From NCBI GenBank assembly GCA_965242495.1, contig OZ251446.1, positions 1,240,001 through 1,304,000 on the forward strand: a DNA stretch of 64,000 bases. The letters run 5' to 3'. This DNA comes from CBDESN01 sp965242495. Its GTDB lineage: Bacteria > Pseudomonadota > Alphaproteobacteria > MPNO01. Shown piece after piece: positions 26,652 through 34,519 of this stretch. The translations under genes were made by a program, and so were the position numbers. The notes under the pieces are model-generated. The model saw only the letters and a list, made by a program, of their open reading frames with translations. It was not told the origin of the DNA and made no database searches. The number at the start of each line of letters is the position of its first letter. Within the stretch, counting starts at the first letter, position 1.

Positions 26652-27330
26652 GGCGCCGCCCGACCCGCATCCGGGCGGACACGGCGGCGCGGACCGTTCA
26701 GCATGGTTCCGACGACGGTATAGCGGACGCCGTATTGGTAAGCCGTCAACAGAAAGGCGGAGACGCCCAGGCAGACCATCAGATACTTCAGATGCGCGCT
26801 GATGGGCCAATCCGCGATCAGCAACTGCCCGGCGATGATCAGAGGAACGCGCCCCAGGTAGATCCAATAGGAGGCGTCGGACATGTAACGCATCCGGCTC
26901 CGCTCCCGCGACGCGATACAGCGGAACAGCCCCATCAAGCCGAAGCACATCAACCAGGAATAAGTGACCTGCAACACCGCCGATACGCCGTTCACCCATG
27001 CCGCCGCCGCATCCAGACCGAAGGCTTCGGGGTAAGCCAAGGCCACGCCCGGCGGGAAAATCAACAGCGCCGGCAGCACGGCGACCGTCCACCACCGGCG
27101 CACCTGGATGTTGTGCTGGTGGAAGAAGACCCCGAACGGGAAGAAAGTGGAGTAATACGCGAACACCGAAGGGACCGGCGGCACCTCGGTGGGGTTGTCG
27201 GCGCCGAAGATGCTCCGCATGAAATACTGGGGCGCCAGGGTCAGCGGAACGGCCAGCCACCACAGGGCATGGCGGAACCGCAAGCCCAGCCCGGCGCTGA
27301 CGTGGTCGGGCAAGCGGTCGCTGATGCCCG
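26645..27330 (-). pseudogene. Acyltransferase-family (OpgC/acyltransferase-3-like) protein, C-terminal half only
   Basis: The fragment encodes a polytopic C-terminal half with about six membrane segments and motifs of membrane acyltransferases: VPLTLAPQYFM, FFPFGVFFHQHN, and near the end YMSDASYWIYLG, YQYGVRYTVVGTMLNG. The N-terminal half with the catalytic histidine is missing. The ORF instead runs back in frame into the C-terminus of the DUF2236 gene (junction near 27330), suggesting a deletion fused the two. Its stop overlaps the sulfotransferase start, so the genes once formed an operon. The substrate is unknown. Confidence 0.65.
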
Positions 27331-28227
27331 CGTCATCCAGGATCGAGCGTTCCGGCAGGGTGGTGAAATTCCGAACGTGGCGGGTATGGACCCGACCGGG
27401 CGCCAACCGGTCATGGAGTTTCCGCAACCGGAGTCGCCATCGCATGAGGAGCAGGACGCCGACGGTCCATTGCTTGGGAAACCGGAGTTGATCCGCCAAC
27501 TCGTCGCCGATGGGGGCGCGGGAGATGCGATAGACGAAGCTCACGAAGGCGCGCCGCTGGGCCGGATCGTCGGCGCCGACGATCCGGGGCTCGGAGTTGA
27601 TCAACCCGTTCGCCATGGCGATCGCCTCAACGTCCGGCGGCGGCTCGCAGACGAATCCCACCCGGCATAGCTCCATCGCTTCGTCGTAATTGCGGAAACA
27701 GGATTTCCTCGGGTACGCCGAAGAGCCACGCCGTATAGCGCCAGATGTCCATGAACCCGTCGCGGGCGGTTCTGTTGGGCGTGAACGAGACGGATGCGAA
27801 CCGACAGTTTCCAGCCGTCCCCGCGCCGGTCCAGCCCGCCGGGCATGCAGATCTCGATCAAGTGTCGGTTGTTCTGCCGAAGCCGCCGGACGCCGAAGTC
27901 GGTGAGCCTTCCAGTCATGAAGAAGGACTTGCTGATGGTGGTGGAGAAACCCTCGACGAGAACGCCGGCGACGTGGGCGGCGATGAACAGGTCCGAGTCC
28001 CGGTGATAGGCCGGCATTCCGGGACGCAGCTTCGCCGGGTCGAACCAGGGAGGCGGGACGGAGATCCGTTCGAAGAACTCTCCCAACGGCGGAGGAGCTT
28101 GCCGGAGAACGTCTTCCCGTCGCTCCATCCCGGCCTGAATGAACCGATGCGCTTCGGCCTGGTCGAACGGGGCCAGCGCCTCGACCACGGCGTCGGCGGC
28201 CGGGTCGCCGATAAGGGCGTGCTTCAC
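27331..28227 (-). pseudogene. DUF2236 / MpaB-like oxygenase-family protein with two frameshifts
   Basis: The N-terminal part reads KHALIGDPAADAVVEALAP, HRFIQAGMERREDV, FFMTGRLTDFGVRRL and GGLDRRGDGWKLSVRIRLVHAQ, matching DUF2236 (ER-bound oxygenase MpaB / rubber oxygenase family, with its conserved His-rich helices). After the VHAQ segment (near 27790) homology moves to another frame as DIWRYTAWLFGVPEEILFP. Near 27690 it shifts again to YDEAMELCRVGFVCEPPPD. Two indels therefore disrupt the gene. The GTG at 28227 is an apparent start; plausible protein continues upstream to a stop at 28315-28317, so the true N-terminus is also uncertain. Confidence 0.7.
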
Positions 28228-28669
28228 ATAGTTGATCGCCGCTTCCCGGTCATCGACCCGGGCCTTTTCGTACCCGGCCCGATAGGCGGCCGGCGCGCCG
28301 TCGGGAAGCCCTCTTCACACGGCGCCCTCGCCATCCCTCCCCCCGCCGAAATCCGCGCCGCCACGCCGCGCCTCGCGAAGTCACGAAACACCGGCCTCCG
28401 CCTCATCGACGGCGCCCGGGCGAGCGGCTATGATTCCCTCGGTGGCGCGGGTCAACGGATTGGTTCGGGCCGGCGACGGCCGAAGACCGAAAGGCGGGCT
28501 CCCGTCGCGACGGATGCGAAGAAGGCCATCGTCGTCGGGGCGGACGCCGCGGCGGCGAGTCTGCCCGGGAGTCGAAAGATTATGTCCCGCCGACGGCCGG
28601 GACATCGCCTGAATATCGCGCGGGAATCGCGGGAGAATCCGGTCGTAACAATTCATAACAATTGTTGAA
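28228..28669. other. Intergenic stretch before lpxC
   Basis: No supported gene is seen apart from the possible DUF2236 N-terminal codons up to 28314. The 3' part becomes AT-rich against a very GC-rich background. It includes two AACAATT repeats (28648 and 28658), the second forming the 10-base palindrome AACAATTGTT (28658-28667), immediately before the predicted lpxC promoter. Confidence 0.5.
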
Positions 28670-28697
28670 TTGAGACCGCCCGGGGATTCGATATATG
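28670..28697 (+). promoter_or_regulatory. Predicted lpxC promoter
   Basis: TTGAGA (28670-28675) and TATATG (28692-28697) are 16 bases apart, in an AT-rich pocket. Transcription would start near 28704. That is downstream of the ATG at 28695 and upstream of the TTG at 28764, so this site helps choose the lpxC start. Confidence 0.5.
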
Positions 28698-28763
28698 TTG
28701 TGCGCGAATCCGCCCGGGGAATTGCGCGACGAGGCCGCGACCGGGGCGCAAGGGAGTTCGGAG

Positions 28764-29699
28764 TTGTACGCAGACGGATTTGACGAGCAAGCGCCGTCGA
28801 ACGGCTCGCTCGGGCTGGTCGAACAGAGCACGCTGGAGTCGCCGGTCGGCTGCCGCGGAGTCGGGCTGCATAGCGGGCGCGACCTGTCGATCGAGCTGCG
28901 CCCGGCGGCGCCCGATACCGGCATCGTCCTGCGGCGCATCGACGTCGCCAATGGCGGCGCGCTCATCCCGGTGACTTGGCGCAACGTCGTCGATTCGCGC
29001 TTGTCGACGACCGTCGGCAACGCCTATGGCGTGACCGTCTCGACGATCGAGCATCTGATGGCCGCCTTCGCCGGCTGCGGCATCGACAATGCGGTCGTCG
29101 AGCTGGACGGCCCGGAAGTGCCGATCCTGGACGGCAGCGCGGCGCCGTTCGTGCGCCTCGTGGAGCGCGCCGGCGTCGCCCGGCAGAAAGCGCCGCGTCG
29201 GGCGATCGAGATTCGCAAGCGCGTCGCGGTCGAGGACGGCGACGGCTCGATGTCGCTGACCCCGGCCCCGGTGCTGTCGATCGACTTCGAGATCGATTTC
29301 GACTCTGCGGGCGTCGGTCCCCAGCGGCGGGAGTTCCGCGCCGACGGCAGGGCGTTCGAATCCGACATCGCGCGCGCGCGGACGTTCGGCTTCGCGCATC
29401 AGGTGGAGGAGCTTCGCGCCGCCGGCCTGGCCCTCGGCGGCTCGTTCGACAACGCCATCGTGATCCGCGACGGCCGCGTGCTGAACCGAGGCGGGCTGCG
29501 ATACCGCGACGAGCTGGTGCGGCACAAGATCCTCGATTGCGTCGGCGACCTGTACCTCGCCGGCGGGCCGATCCTGGGCCGGGTCCATGCGACGCGGTCG
29601 GGACACGCCTTGAACCACGCGCTCCTGCGCGCGCTGTTCGCGGACGACGACGCTTGGCGTCACACCGAGACGATCGCCGTCGGTCTCCAGCCCGGCTGA
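28764..29699 (+). CDS. lpxC: UDP-3-O-acyl-N-acetylglucosamine deacetylase LpxC
   Basis: LpxC carries out the committed, zinc-dependent step of lipid A synthesis. The 311-residue product has TLESPVGCRGVGLHSGRDL at the start, the zinc-ligand helix STIEHLMAAFAG, the GPEVPILDGSA motif, and the C-terminal ligands in HKILDCVGDLYLAG and GHALNHAL. I prefer the TTG start: it has a GGGAGTTCGGAG site just upstream, gives the family length, and the ATG at 28695 would lie above the predicted transcription start. Its separation from ftsZ by a decayed island is unusual, since lpxC commonly follows ftsZ directly. Confidence 0.93.
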   Translation: MYADGFDEQAPSNGSLGLVEQSTLESPVGCRGVGLHSGRDLSIELRPAAPDTGIVLRRIDVANGGALIPVTWRNVVDSRLSTTVGNAYGVTVSTIEHLMAAFAGCGIDNAVVELDGPEVPILDGSAAPFVRLVERAGVARQKAPRRAIEIRKRVAVEDGDGSMSLTPAPVLSIDFEIDFDSAGVGPQRREFRADGRAFESDIARARTFGFAHQVEELRAAGLALGGSFDNAIVIRDGRVLNRGGLRYRDELVRHKILDCVGDLYLAGGPILGRVHATRSGHALNHALLRALFADDDAWRHTETIAVGLQPG

Positions 29700-29729
29700 C
29701 CCTCTGGACGCTGTGCGGCGAGACCGCTT

Positions 29730-29770
29730 AAGCTGGCGCAGCCCCACCGGCGGGGCTTGCGGACCAGCTT
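29730..29770 (+). repeat. Nested inverted repeat between lpxC and bamD
   Basis: AAGCTGG (29730-29736) pairs with CCAGCTT (29764-29770), enclosing GCCCC (29741-29745) paired with GGGGC (29752-29756). The structure fills most of the 93-base gap. No T-run follows, so it is more likely an mRNA-stability or attenuating hairpin than a full terminator. Confidence 0.55.
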
Positions 29771-29792
29771 GACCGTGAAACGCTCGATTTCG

Positions 29793-30611
29793 ATGAACGG
29801 CTTCACCGGACCAGGACGAATCGCCGCCTGCTTGCTGGCGGCGGCCGTCGTCGCGTGCAGCGGCGGCGACAAGGAGGAGTACGTCGAGCGCGAAGTCCAC
29901 GTCATCTACAACGAGGCGATGGACGCGCTCGAGAACGGCGACCATGCGGAGGCGGCGACGCAGTTCGACGAGGTCGAACGCCAGCATCCCTATTCGGTCT
30001 GGGCCACCCGGGCCCAGCTCATGGGAGCATACGCCCGCTACGAAGCCAACGATTACGACGGAGCGGTGATCGCCCTCGACCGCTTCATCCAGCTGCATCC
30101 GGGCAACCGCGACATCGCCTACGCCCATTACCTCAAATCGCTGTGCTACTACGAGCAGATATCGGGCGTCGTGCGCGACCAGTCCAACACCGAGAAAGCC
30201 CGGCAGGCCCTCCAGGACGTCGTCCGCCGCTTCCCCCAATCCGCCTATGCGCGCGACGCCGGGCTCAAGCTCGATCTGACGCGGGATCATCTGGCGGGCA
30301 AGGAAATGCATGTCGGGCGGTATTATCAGCGGCGCGGCCATTTCCTGGCGGCGATCAACCGGTTCCGCCGCGTCGTCGACGACTATCAGACGACGACGCA
30401 CGCGCCCGAAGCCCTGCACCGGCTGGTGGAAGCCTACACCGCGCTCGGGATCGCGGACGAAGCCCGCAAGGTCGCCGCGGTCCTCGGACACAACTATCCC
30501 GGCAGCGCGTGGTATGCGGACAGCTACGCGCTCGTCAGCGGCATCGACCCGGTCGAACGGAACGGCGACGGCAAGGGTTTCTTCGCACGGGTCCGGGACT
30601 GGATCCTCTAG
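29793..30611 (+). CDS. bamD: Outer membrane assembly lipoprotein BamD
   Basis: BamD is the essential TPR lipoprotein of the BAM complex that inserts beta-barrel proteins. The 272-residue product has a lipoprotein signal peptide ending AAAVVAC-SGG (Cys22 lipidated), then TPR-type repeats (NEAMDALENGDHAEAATQFDEVERQHPYS, YARYEANDYDGAVIALDRFIQLHP) and the family segment SLCYYEQI. An in-frame GTG 18 bases upstream (VKRSIS) could be the start and would add a positively charged n-region. The order lpxC-bamD-recN-ligA is common in Alphaproteobacteria. Confidence 0.94.
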   Translation: MNGFTGPGRIAACLLAAAVVACSGGDKEEYVEREVHVIYNEAMDALENGDHAEAATQFDEVERQHPYSVWATRAQLMGAYARYEANDYDGAVIALDRFIQLHPGNRDIAYAHYLKSLCYYEQISGVVRDQSNTEKARQALQDVVRRFPQSAYARDAGLKLDLTRDHLAGKEMHVGRYYQRRGHFLAAINRFRRVVDDYQTTTHAPEALHRLVEAYTALGIADEARKVAAVLGHNYPGSAWYADSYALVSGIDPVERNGDGKGFFARVRDWIL

Positions 30612-30626
30612 CCTGCCCGACGGCGA

Positions 30627-32303
30627 ATGCTGATTTCGCTCGCAATCCGCGGCGTGGTCCTCATCGATCGGCTCGACCTCGAATTTCGAGACGGGCTCTG
30701 CGTCCTGACCGGCGAAACCGGAGCGGGGAAATCGATTCTCCTCGACGCCCTCGGCCTGGCGGTCGGGGCGCGCGGCGATTCGGCGCTGGTCCGGCCCGGC
30801 GGCCGGGCCGCGGTGACGGCGACGTTCTCCCTCGACCTTCCGCTCCCGATCGCCGGCCTGCTCGCCGACCACGGCCTCGACCCGCCGGCCGCGGGAGATC
30901 CGCTGATCCTGCGGCGGACGCTCTCCGCCGACGGCCGCAGCCGCGCGTTCGCCAACGACCAGCCGATCGGCGTCGGCCTGCTGCGCGAAATCGGCGAACG
31001 GCTGGTCGAGATCGAAGGGCAATCCGCGAGCCGCAGCCTGTTGAATGCGGCGACCCACCGGACGCAGCTGGATGCGTTCGGCCGGTTGGAACGGCAGGCC
31101 GCGGACGTGGCCCGGGCGTATCGCGGCCTGCGGGCCGCGACCGAGGCGGCGACCGAGGCGCGCGCCGAACTGTCGGCGGTCCGCGCCGAGGAGGACCAGC
31201 TGCGGCGCGCGGTCGAAGAACTCGATTCGCTCGACCCGCAGCCGGGCGAAGAGGAAGAGCTCGCCCGACGCCGGTCGCTGCTGATGAACGGGGCCAAGCT
31301 CGCCGAAGCGCTCCGCGAGGCGCTCGACGCCCTCGACGGGGAGGACGGGGCGGAGAGCCGGATCGGCGCGGCGTCCCGCACGCTGGCGCGCCGGGCCGCG
31401 CTTGCGGCCGGCCTGTTCGACGACGCGGTCGGCGCGCTCGACCGCGGCGCGGCCGAGGTCGGCGAAGCACGGGCGCTGCTGGAAGGCGCGGCGCGCGAAA
31501 TCGACGCCGATCCGGCGCAGCTCGACCGGTTCGAGGAACGGCTGTTCGCGCTCCGCGCCGCGGCGCGAAAGCACGGGCGCGGCGTCGACGCCCTGCCCGC
31601 CTTGCGCGCCGACCTGGCGTCGAGGCTGGCCGCGGCCACGGACTCGTCGCAGCGCATCGCCCGGCTCGAACGCGACGCCGCGGCGGCGCGCGAGGCTTTC
31701 TTGCAGGCGGCCGAGGCGTTGAGCGCGGCCAGGCGCCAGGCCGCGGCCGGGCTGGAGGCGGCCATCGCCCGCGAACTGCCGCCGCTCAAGCTGGAGACGG
31801 CGCGTTTCCGGGTCGCGATCGGGCGAGTGGACGAGGCGAATTGGCGCGAGTCGGGGATCGACCGGGTCTTCTTCGAGGTGACCACCAATCCGGGGCAGCC
31901 GCCGGGACCGCTGGCCCGCATCGCCTCGGGCGGCGAGCTGGCGCGGTTCCTGCTCGCCCTCAAGCTGGTGCTGAGCGGCGTCGATGCGGCGCCGACGCTG
32001 GTGTTCGACGAGGTCGACGCCGGCATCAGCGGCGCCACCGCGGCCGCGGTGGGCGACCGGTTGCAGCGCCTGGGCGACGAGTTCCAGGTGCTGGTGGTGA
32101 CGCACTCGCCCCAGCTGGCCGCGCGCGGGGCGGCGCATTGGCGGGTGACCAAGCACGAAACCGGGAGCGTCTCGGCGACCCGCATCGACCGGCTCGACGA
32201 CGGCGACCGCTGCGAGGAGATCGCGCGCATGCTGGCCGGCGCCCGCATCACCGACGAGGCGCGCGCCGCGGCCCGAAGCCTGCTGGACGGTCGGCGGAAA
32301 TGA
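30627..32303 (+). CDS. recN: DNA repair protein RecN
   Basis: RecN is an SMC-like ATPase acting in double-strand break repair. The 558-residue protein has the Walker A motif LTGETGAGKSILLDAL (about residues 29-44), a long central coiled coil (about 150-370), and C-terminal RIASGGELARFLLALK (signature) with TLVFDEVDAGISG (Walker B). It ends ARSLLDGRRK, and this 3' end is repeated just downstream. The stop overlaps the ATG of the duplicated mini-ORF. Confidence 0.96.
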   Translation: MLISLAIRGVVLIDRLDLEFRDGLCVLTGETGAGKSILLDALGLAVGARGDSALVRPGGRAAVTATFSLDLPLPIAGLLADHGLDPPAAGDPLILRRTLSADGRSRAFANDQPIGVGLLREIGERLVEIEGQSASRSLLNAATHRTQLDAFGRLERQAADVARAYRGLRAATEAATEARAELSAVRAEEDQLRRAVEELDSLDPQPGEEEELARRRSLLMNGAKLAEALREALDALDGEDGAESRIGAASRTLARRAALAAGLFDDAVGALDRGAAEVGEARALLEGAAREIDADPAQLDRFEERLFALRAAARKHGRGVDALPALRADLASRLAAATDSSQRIARLERDAAAAREAFLQAAEALSAARRQAAAGLEAAIARELPPLKLETARFRVAIGRVDEANWRESGIDRVFFEVTTNPGQPPGPLARIASGGELARFLLALKLVLSGVDAAPTLVFDEVDAGISGATAAAVGDRLQRLGDEFQVLVVTHSPQLAARGAAHWRVTKHETGSVSATRIDRLDDGDRCEEIARMLAGARITDEARAAARSLLDGRRK

Positions 32304-32354
32304 ACGTGCGCGCCGCGGCCCGAAGCCTGCTGGACGGTCGGCCGACGTGAACGA
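32261..32354 (+). repeat. 47-bp tandem duplication spanning the recN-ligA junction
   Basis: Copy 1 is 32261-32307 (recN 3' end) and copy 2 is 32308-32354. The first 35 bases are identical and the copies match at 43 of 47 positions. Copy 2 encodes a 16-codon ORF, MNVRAAARSLLDGRPT. Its ATG overlaps the recN stop (ATGA), and its stop overlaps the ligA GTG (GTGA). The start/stop overlap is preserved at both ends, so the duplication kept recN and ligA translationally linked. Confidence 0.9.
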
Positions 32355-34440
32355 CACGGCGCAGATCCCGGCTTCGCAGCTCACGTCCGAACAGGCCGCG
32401 CGCGAACTCGAACGGCTGGCGGTCGAGATCGCGCGCCACGACCGGTCCTATTACCAGGACGACGCGCCCGAAATACCCGATGCGGAATACGACGCGCTGC
32501 GGCGGCGCAACGGCGAGATCGAGGCGCGATACCCGGCGCTCGTCCGCCCGGACAGCCCCTCCCGCCGGGTCGGGTCGCCGCCGGCGGCGACCTTCGCCAA
32601 GGTGACGCATACGGTCCCCATGCTGTCGCTCAACAACGCCTTCGGAGCCGGGGAGATCGCCGAATTCCTGGGCCGCGTCCGGCGATTCCTGGGCCTCGAC
32701 GGCGGCGTCGGCATCGATCTGGTCGGCGAGCCCAAGATCGACGGGCTGTCGGTCTCGCTGCGCTACGAGCACGGCCGCTTCGTCGCCGGGGCCACGCGCG
32801 GCGACGGGACGGTGGGCGAGAACGTCACGGCGAATCTGAGCACGGTCGGCGACGTCCCGGCCGGGTTCGAATGCGCGGCCCCGGCGGTGCTGGAGGTCCG
32901 GGGCGAGATCTACATGCGCGGGGCCGACTTCGCGGCGCTGAACGCCGCCCGCGAGCATGACGGCCAGCCGGTCTTCGCCAACCCCCGGAACGCCGCCGCC
33001 GGCTCGCTGCGTCAGCTCGACGCCGGGATCACGGCGAGCCGTCCGCTGCGCTTCTTCGCCTATGGCTGGGGCGAGGCGAGCGAGCCGCCGGCGGCGACCC
33101 AGTGGGCGTTCCTCGAACGGCTGAAGGGCTGGGGCTTCCCGGTCAACCCGCACACGCGCCCGTGCCGCGACCCGGACGAGGCCGCGGCGCTCTTTGAGAC
33201 GCTGGCGAACGAGCGCGCCTCGCTCGGCTACGACATCGACGGCGTGGTGTACAAGGTCGACCGCATCGACTGGCAGGATCGCCTCGGACATGTCAGCCGC
33301 GCGCCGCGCTGGGCCGCGGCCCGCAAGTTTCCGGCTCAACGGGCGCAAACCCTGCTCGAGGAAATCGCCGTCCAGGTCGGGCGCACCGGCGCGCTCACCC
33401 CGGTGGCCAGGCTGGCGCCGGTCGCCGTCGGCGGCGTCGTCGTGAGCCGGGCCACGCTGCACAACGAAGACGAGATCCGGCGGAAGGACGTCCGCGAAGG
33501 CGATACCGTCGTCGTCCAGCGCGCCGGCGACGTGATCCCGCAAGTGGTGGGGGTCGTGCGCGAACGGCGGCGGGCCGACTCGAAACCGTTCGACTTTCCC
33601 GAAACCTGCCCGCGATGCGGGAGCCGCGCGGCGCGGGAGGAGGGCGAGGCCGTCCGCCGCTGCGCCGGCGGGCTGACCTGCCCCGCCCAGGCGGTGGAGC
33701 GGCTCAAGCATTTCGTGTCGCGCGACGCGTTCGACATCGAAGGGCTGGGCGGCCGGCATATCGACGCTCTCTGGCGCGACGGCGTCGTGAAAACGCCCGG
33801 CGACATATTCCGGCTGCGCGCCAGGGAGGAGGCGGGCGAGATCGCGCTCGGAGAGCGCGAGGGCTGGGGCGCGCGATCGGTCGCCAACCTGTTCCAGGCG
33901 ATCGAGGACCGGCGCCGCATCCCGTTCGACCGCGTGATCCATGCGCTCGGCATCCGTCGGGTCGGCCGGGCGACGGCGCGCCTTCTGGCCCGCCGGTACG
34001 GCGACCTCGCGGCGTGGCGGCGGGCGATGGAGGCGGCCGCGGCGCGGGCGGGCGAAGGCTTCGAGGAGCTGATCGGCATCGACGGGATCGGGCCGTCCGT
34101 GGCCGCGGACCTCCTCGATTTCTGCGCCGAGCCGCGCAACCGGGAAGCGCTCGACGACTTGTACCGCGAGTTGGAGATCGTTCCCGTCGCCGAGCCGGCC
34201 GGTCGATCGCCGATCTCCGGCAAGACGGTCGTGTTCACCGGCGGCCTGGCGTCGATGACCCGCGCCGAGGCCAAGGCGCGGGCCGAATCGCTCGGCGCGA
34301 AGGTCGCGGGCTCGGTATCGAAGAAGACCGACTATCTGGTCGCCGGCGAGGACGCCGGCTCCAAGGCCCGCAAAGCGCGCGAACTCGGCGTCGCCGTCCT
34401 CGACGAAGACGGTTGGCGGCAGCTGACGGCGGCGGACTGA
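32347..34440 (+). CDS. ligA: NAD-dependent DNA ligase LigA
   Basis: LigA seals nicks in replication and repair. The 697-residue protein has all domains: an N-terminal Ia domain with the YYxxDAPEIPDAEYD motif, adenylation domain with catalytic lysine in EPKIDGLS (near residue 130), OB fold, Cys4 zinc finger (CPRCGS and CAGGLTC near 420-440), HhH repeats (near 510-600) and a C-terminal BRCT domain (about 620-690; GKTVVFTGGLASMTRAEAK). The GTG start overlaps the stop of the recN-derived mini-ORF. Confidence 0.96.
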   Translation: MNDTAQIPASQLTSEQAARELERLAVEIARHDRSYYQDDAPEIPDAEYDALRRRNGEIEARYPALVRPDSPSRRVGSPPAATFAKVTHTVPMLSLNNAFGAGEIAEFLGRVRRFLGLDGGVGIDLVGEPKIDGLSVSLRYEHGRFVAGATRGDGTVGENVTANLSTVGDVPAGFECAAPAVLEVRGEIYMRGADFAALNAAREHDGQPVFANPRNAAAGSLRQLDAGITASRPLRFFAYGWGEASEPPAATQWAFLERLKGWGFPVNPHTRPCRDPDEAAALFETLANERASLGYDIDGVVYKVDRIDWQDRLGHVSRAPRWAAARKFPAQRAQTLLEEIAVQVGRTGALTPVARLAPVAVGGVVVSRATLHNEDEIRRKDVREGDTVVVQRAGDVIPQVVGVVRERRRADSKPFDFPETCPRCGSRAAREEGEAVRRCAGGLTCPAQAVERLKHFVSRDAFDIEGLGGRHIDALWRDGVVKTPGDIFRLRAREEAGEIALGEREGWGARSVANLFQAIEDRRRIPFDRVIHALGIRRVGRATARLLARRYGDLAAWRRAMEAAAARAGEGFEELIGIDGIGPSVAADLLDFCAEPRNREALDDLYRELEIVPVAEPAGRSPISGKTVVFTGGLASMTRAEAKARAESLGAKVAGSVSKKTDYLVAGEDAGSKARKARELGVAVLDEDGWRQLTAAD

Positions 34441-34508
34441 GGGCGGCGGCCAGGCGTCGGCGTTCTGCGGACTTGACCTTTCTGACGGCGGCGGATTGAA
34501 GGCGACGG
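34423..34508 (+). repeat. Echo of the ligA 3' end
   Basis: The last codons and stop of ligA (34423-34449) recur at 34482-34508, 24 of 27 bases matching. Both copies read LTAAD followed by a stop. The second copy lies in the 79-base gap between the convergent ligA and aminopeptidase P genes. The duplicate has no obvious gene of its own. Confidence 0.6.
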
Positions 34509-34519
34509 ACCGACGGCGG

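Noticed and set aside
25610..28227. Insertion sequence or prophage as the cause of the ftsZ-lpxC insertion
   Set aside because: No transposase, integrase, terminal inverted repeats or target duplication could be seen.
28653..32384. 1243-codon minus-strand ORF opposite lpxC-bamD-recN
   Set aside because: Compositional shadow of real plus-strand genes with low-complexity Arg/Ala/Pro sequence.
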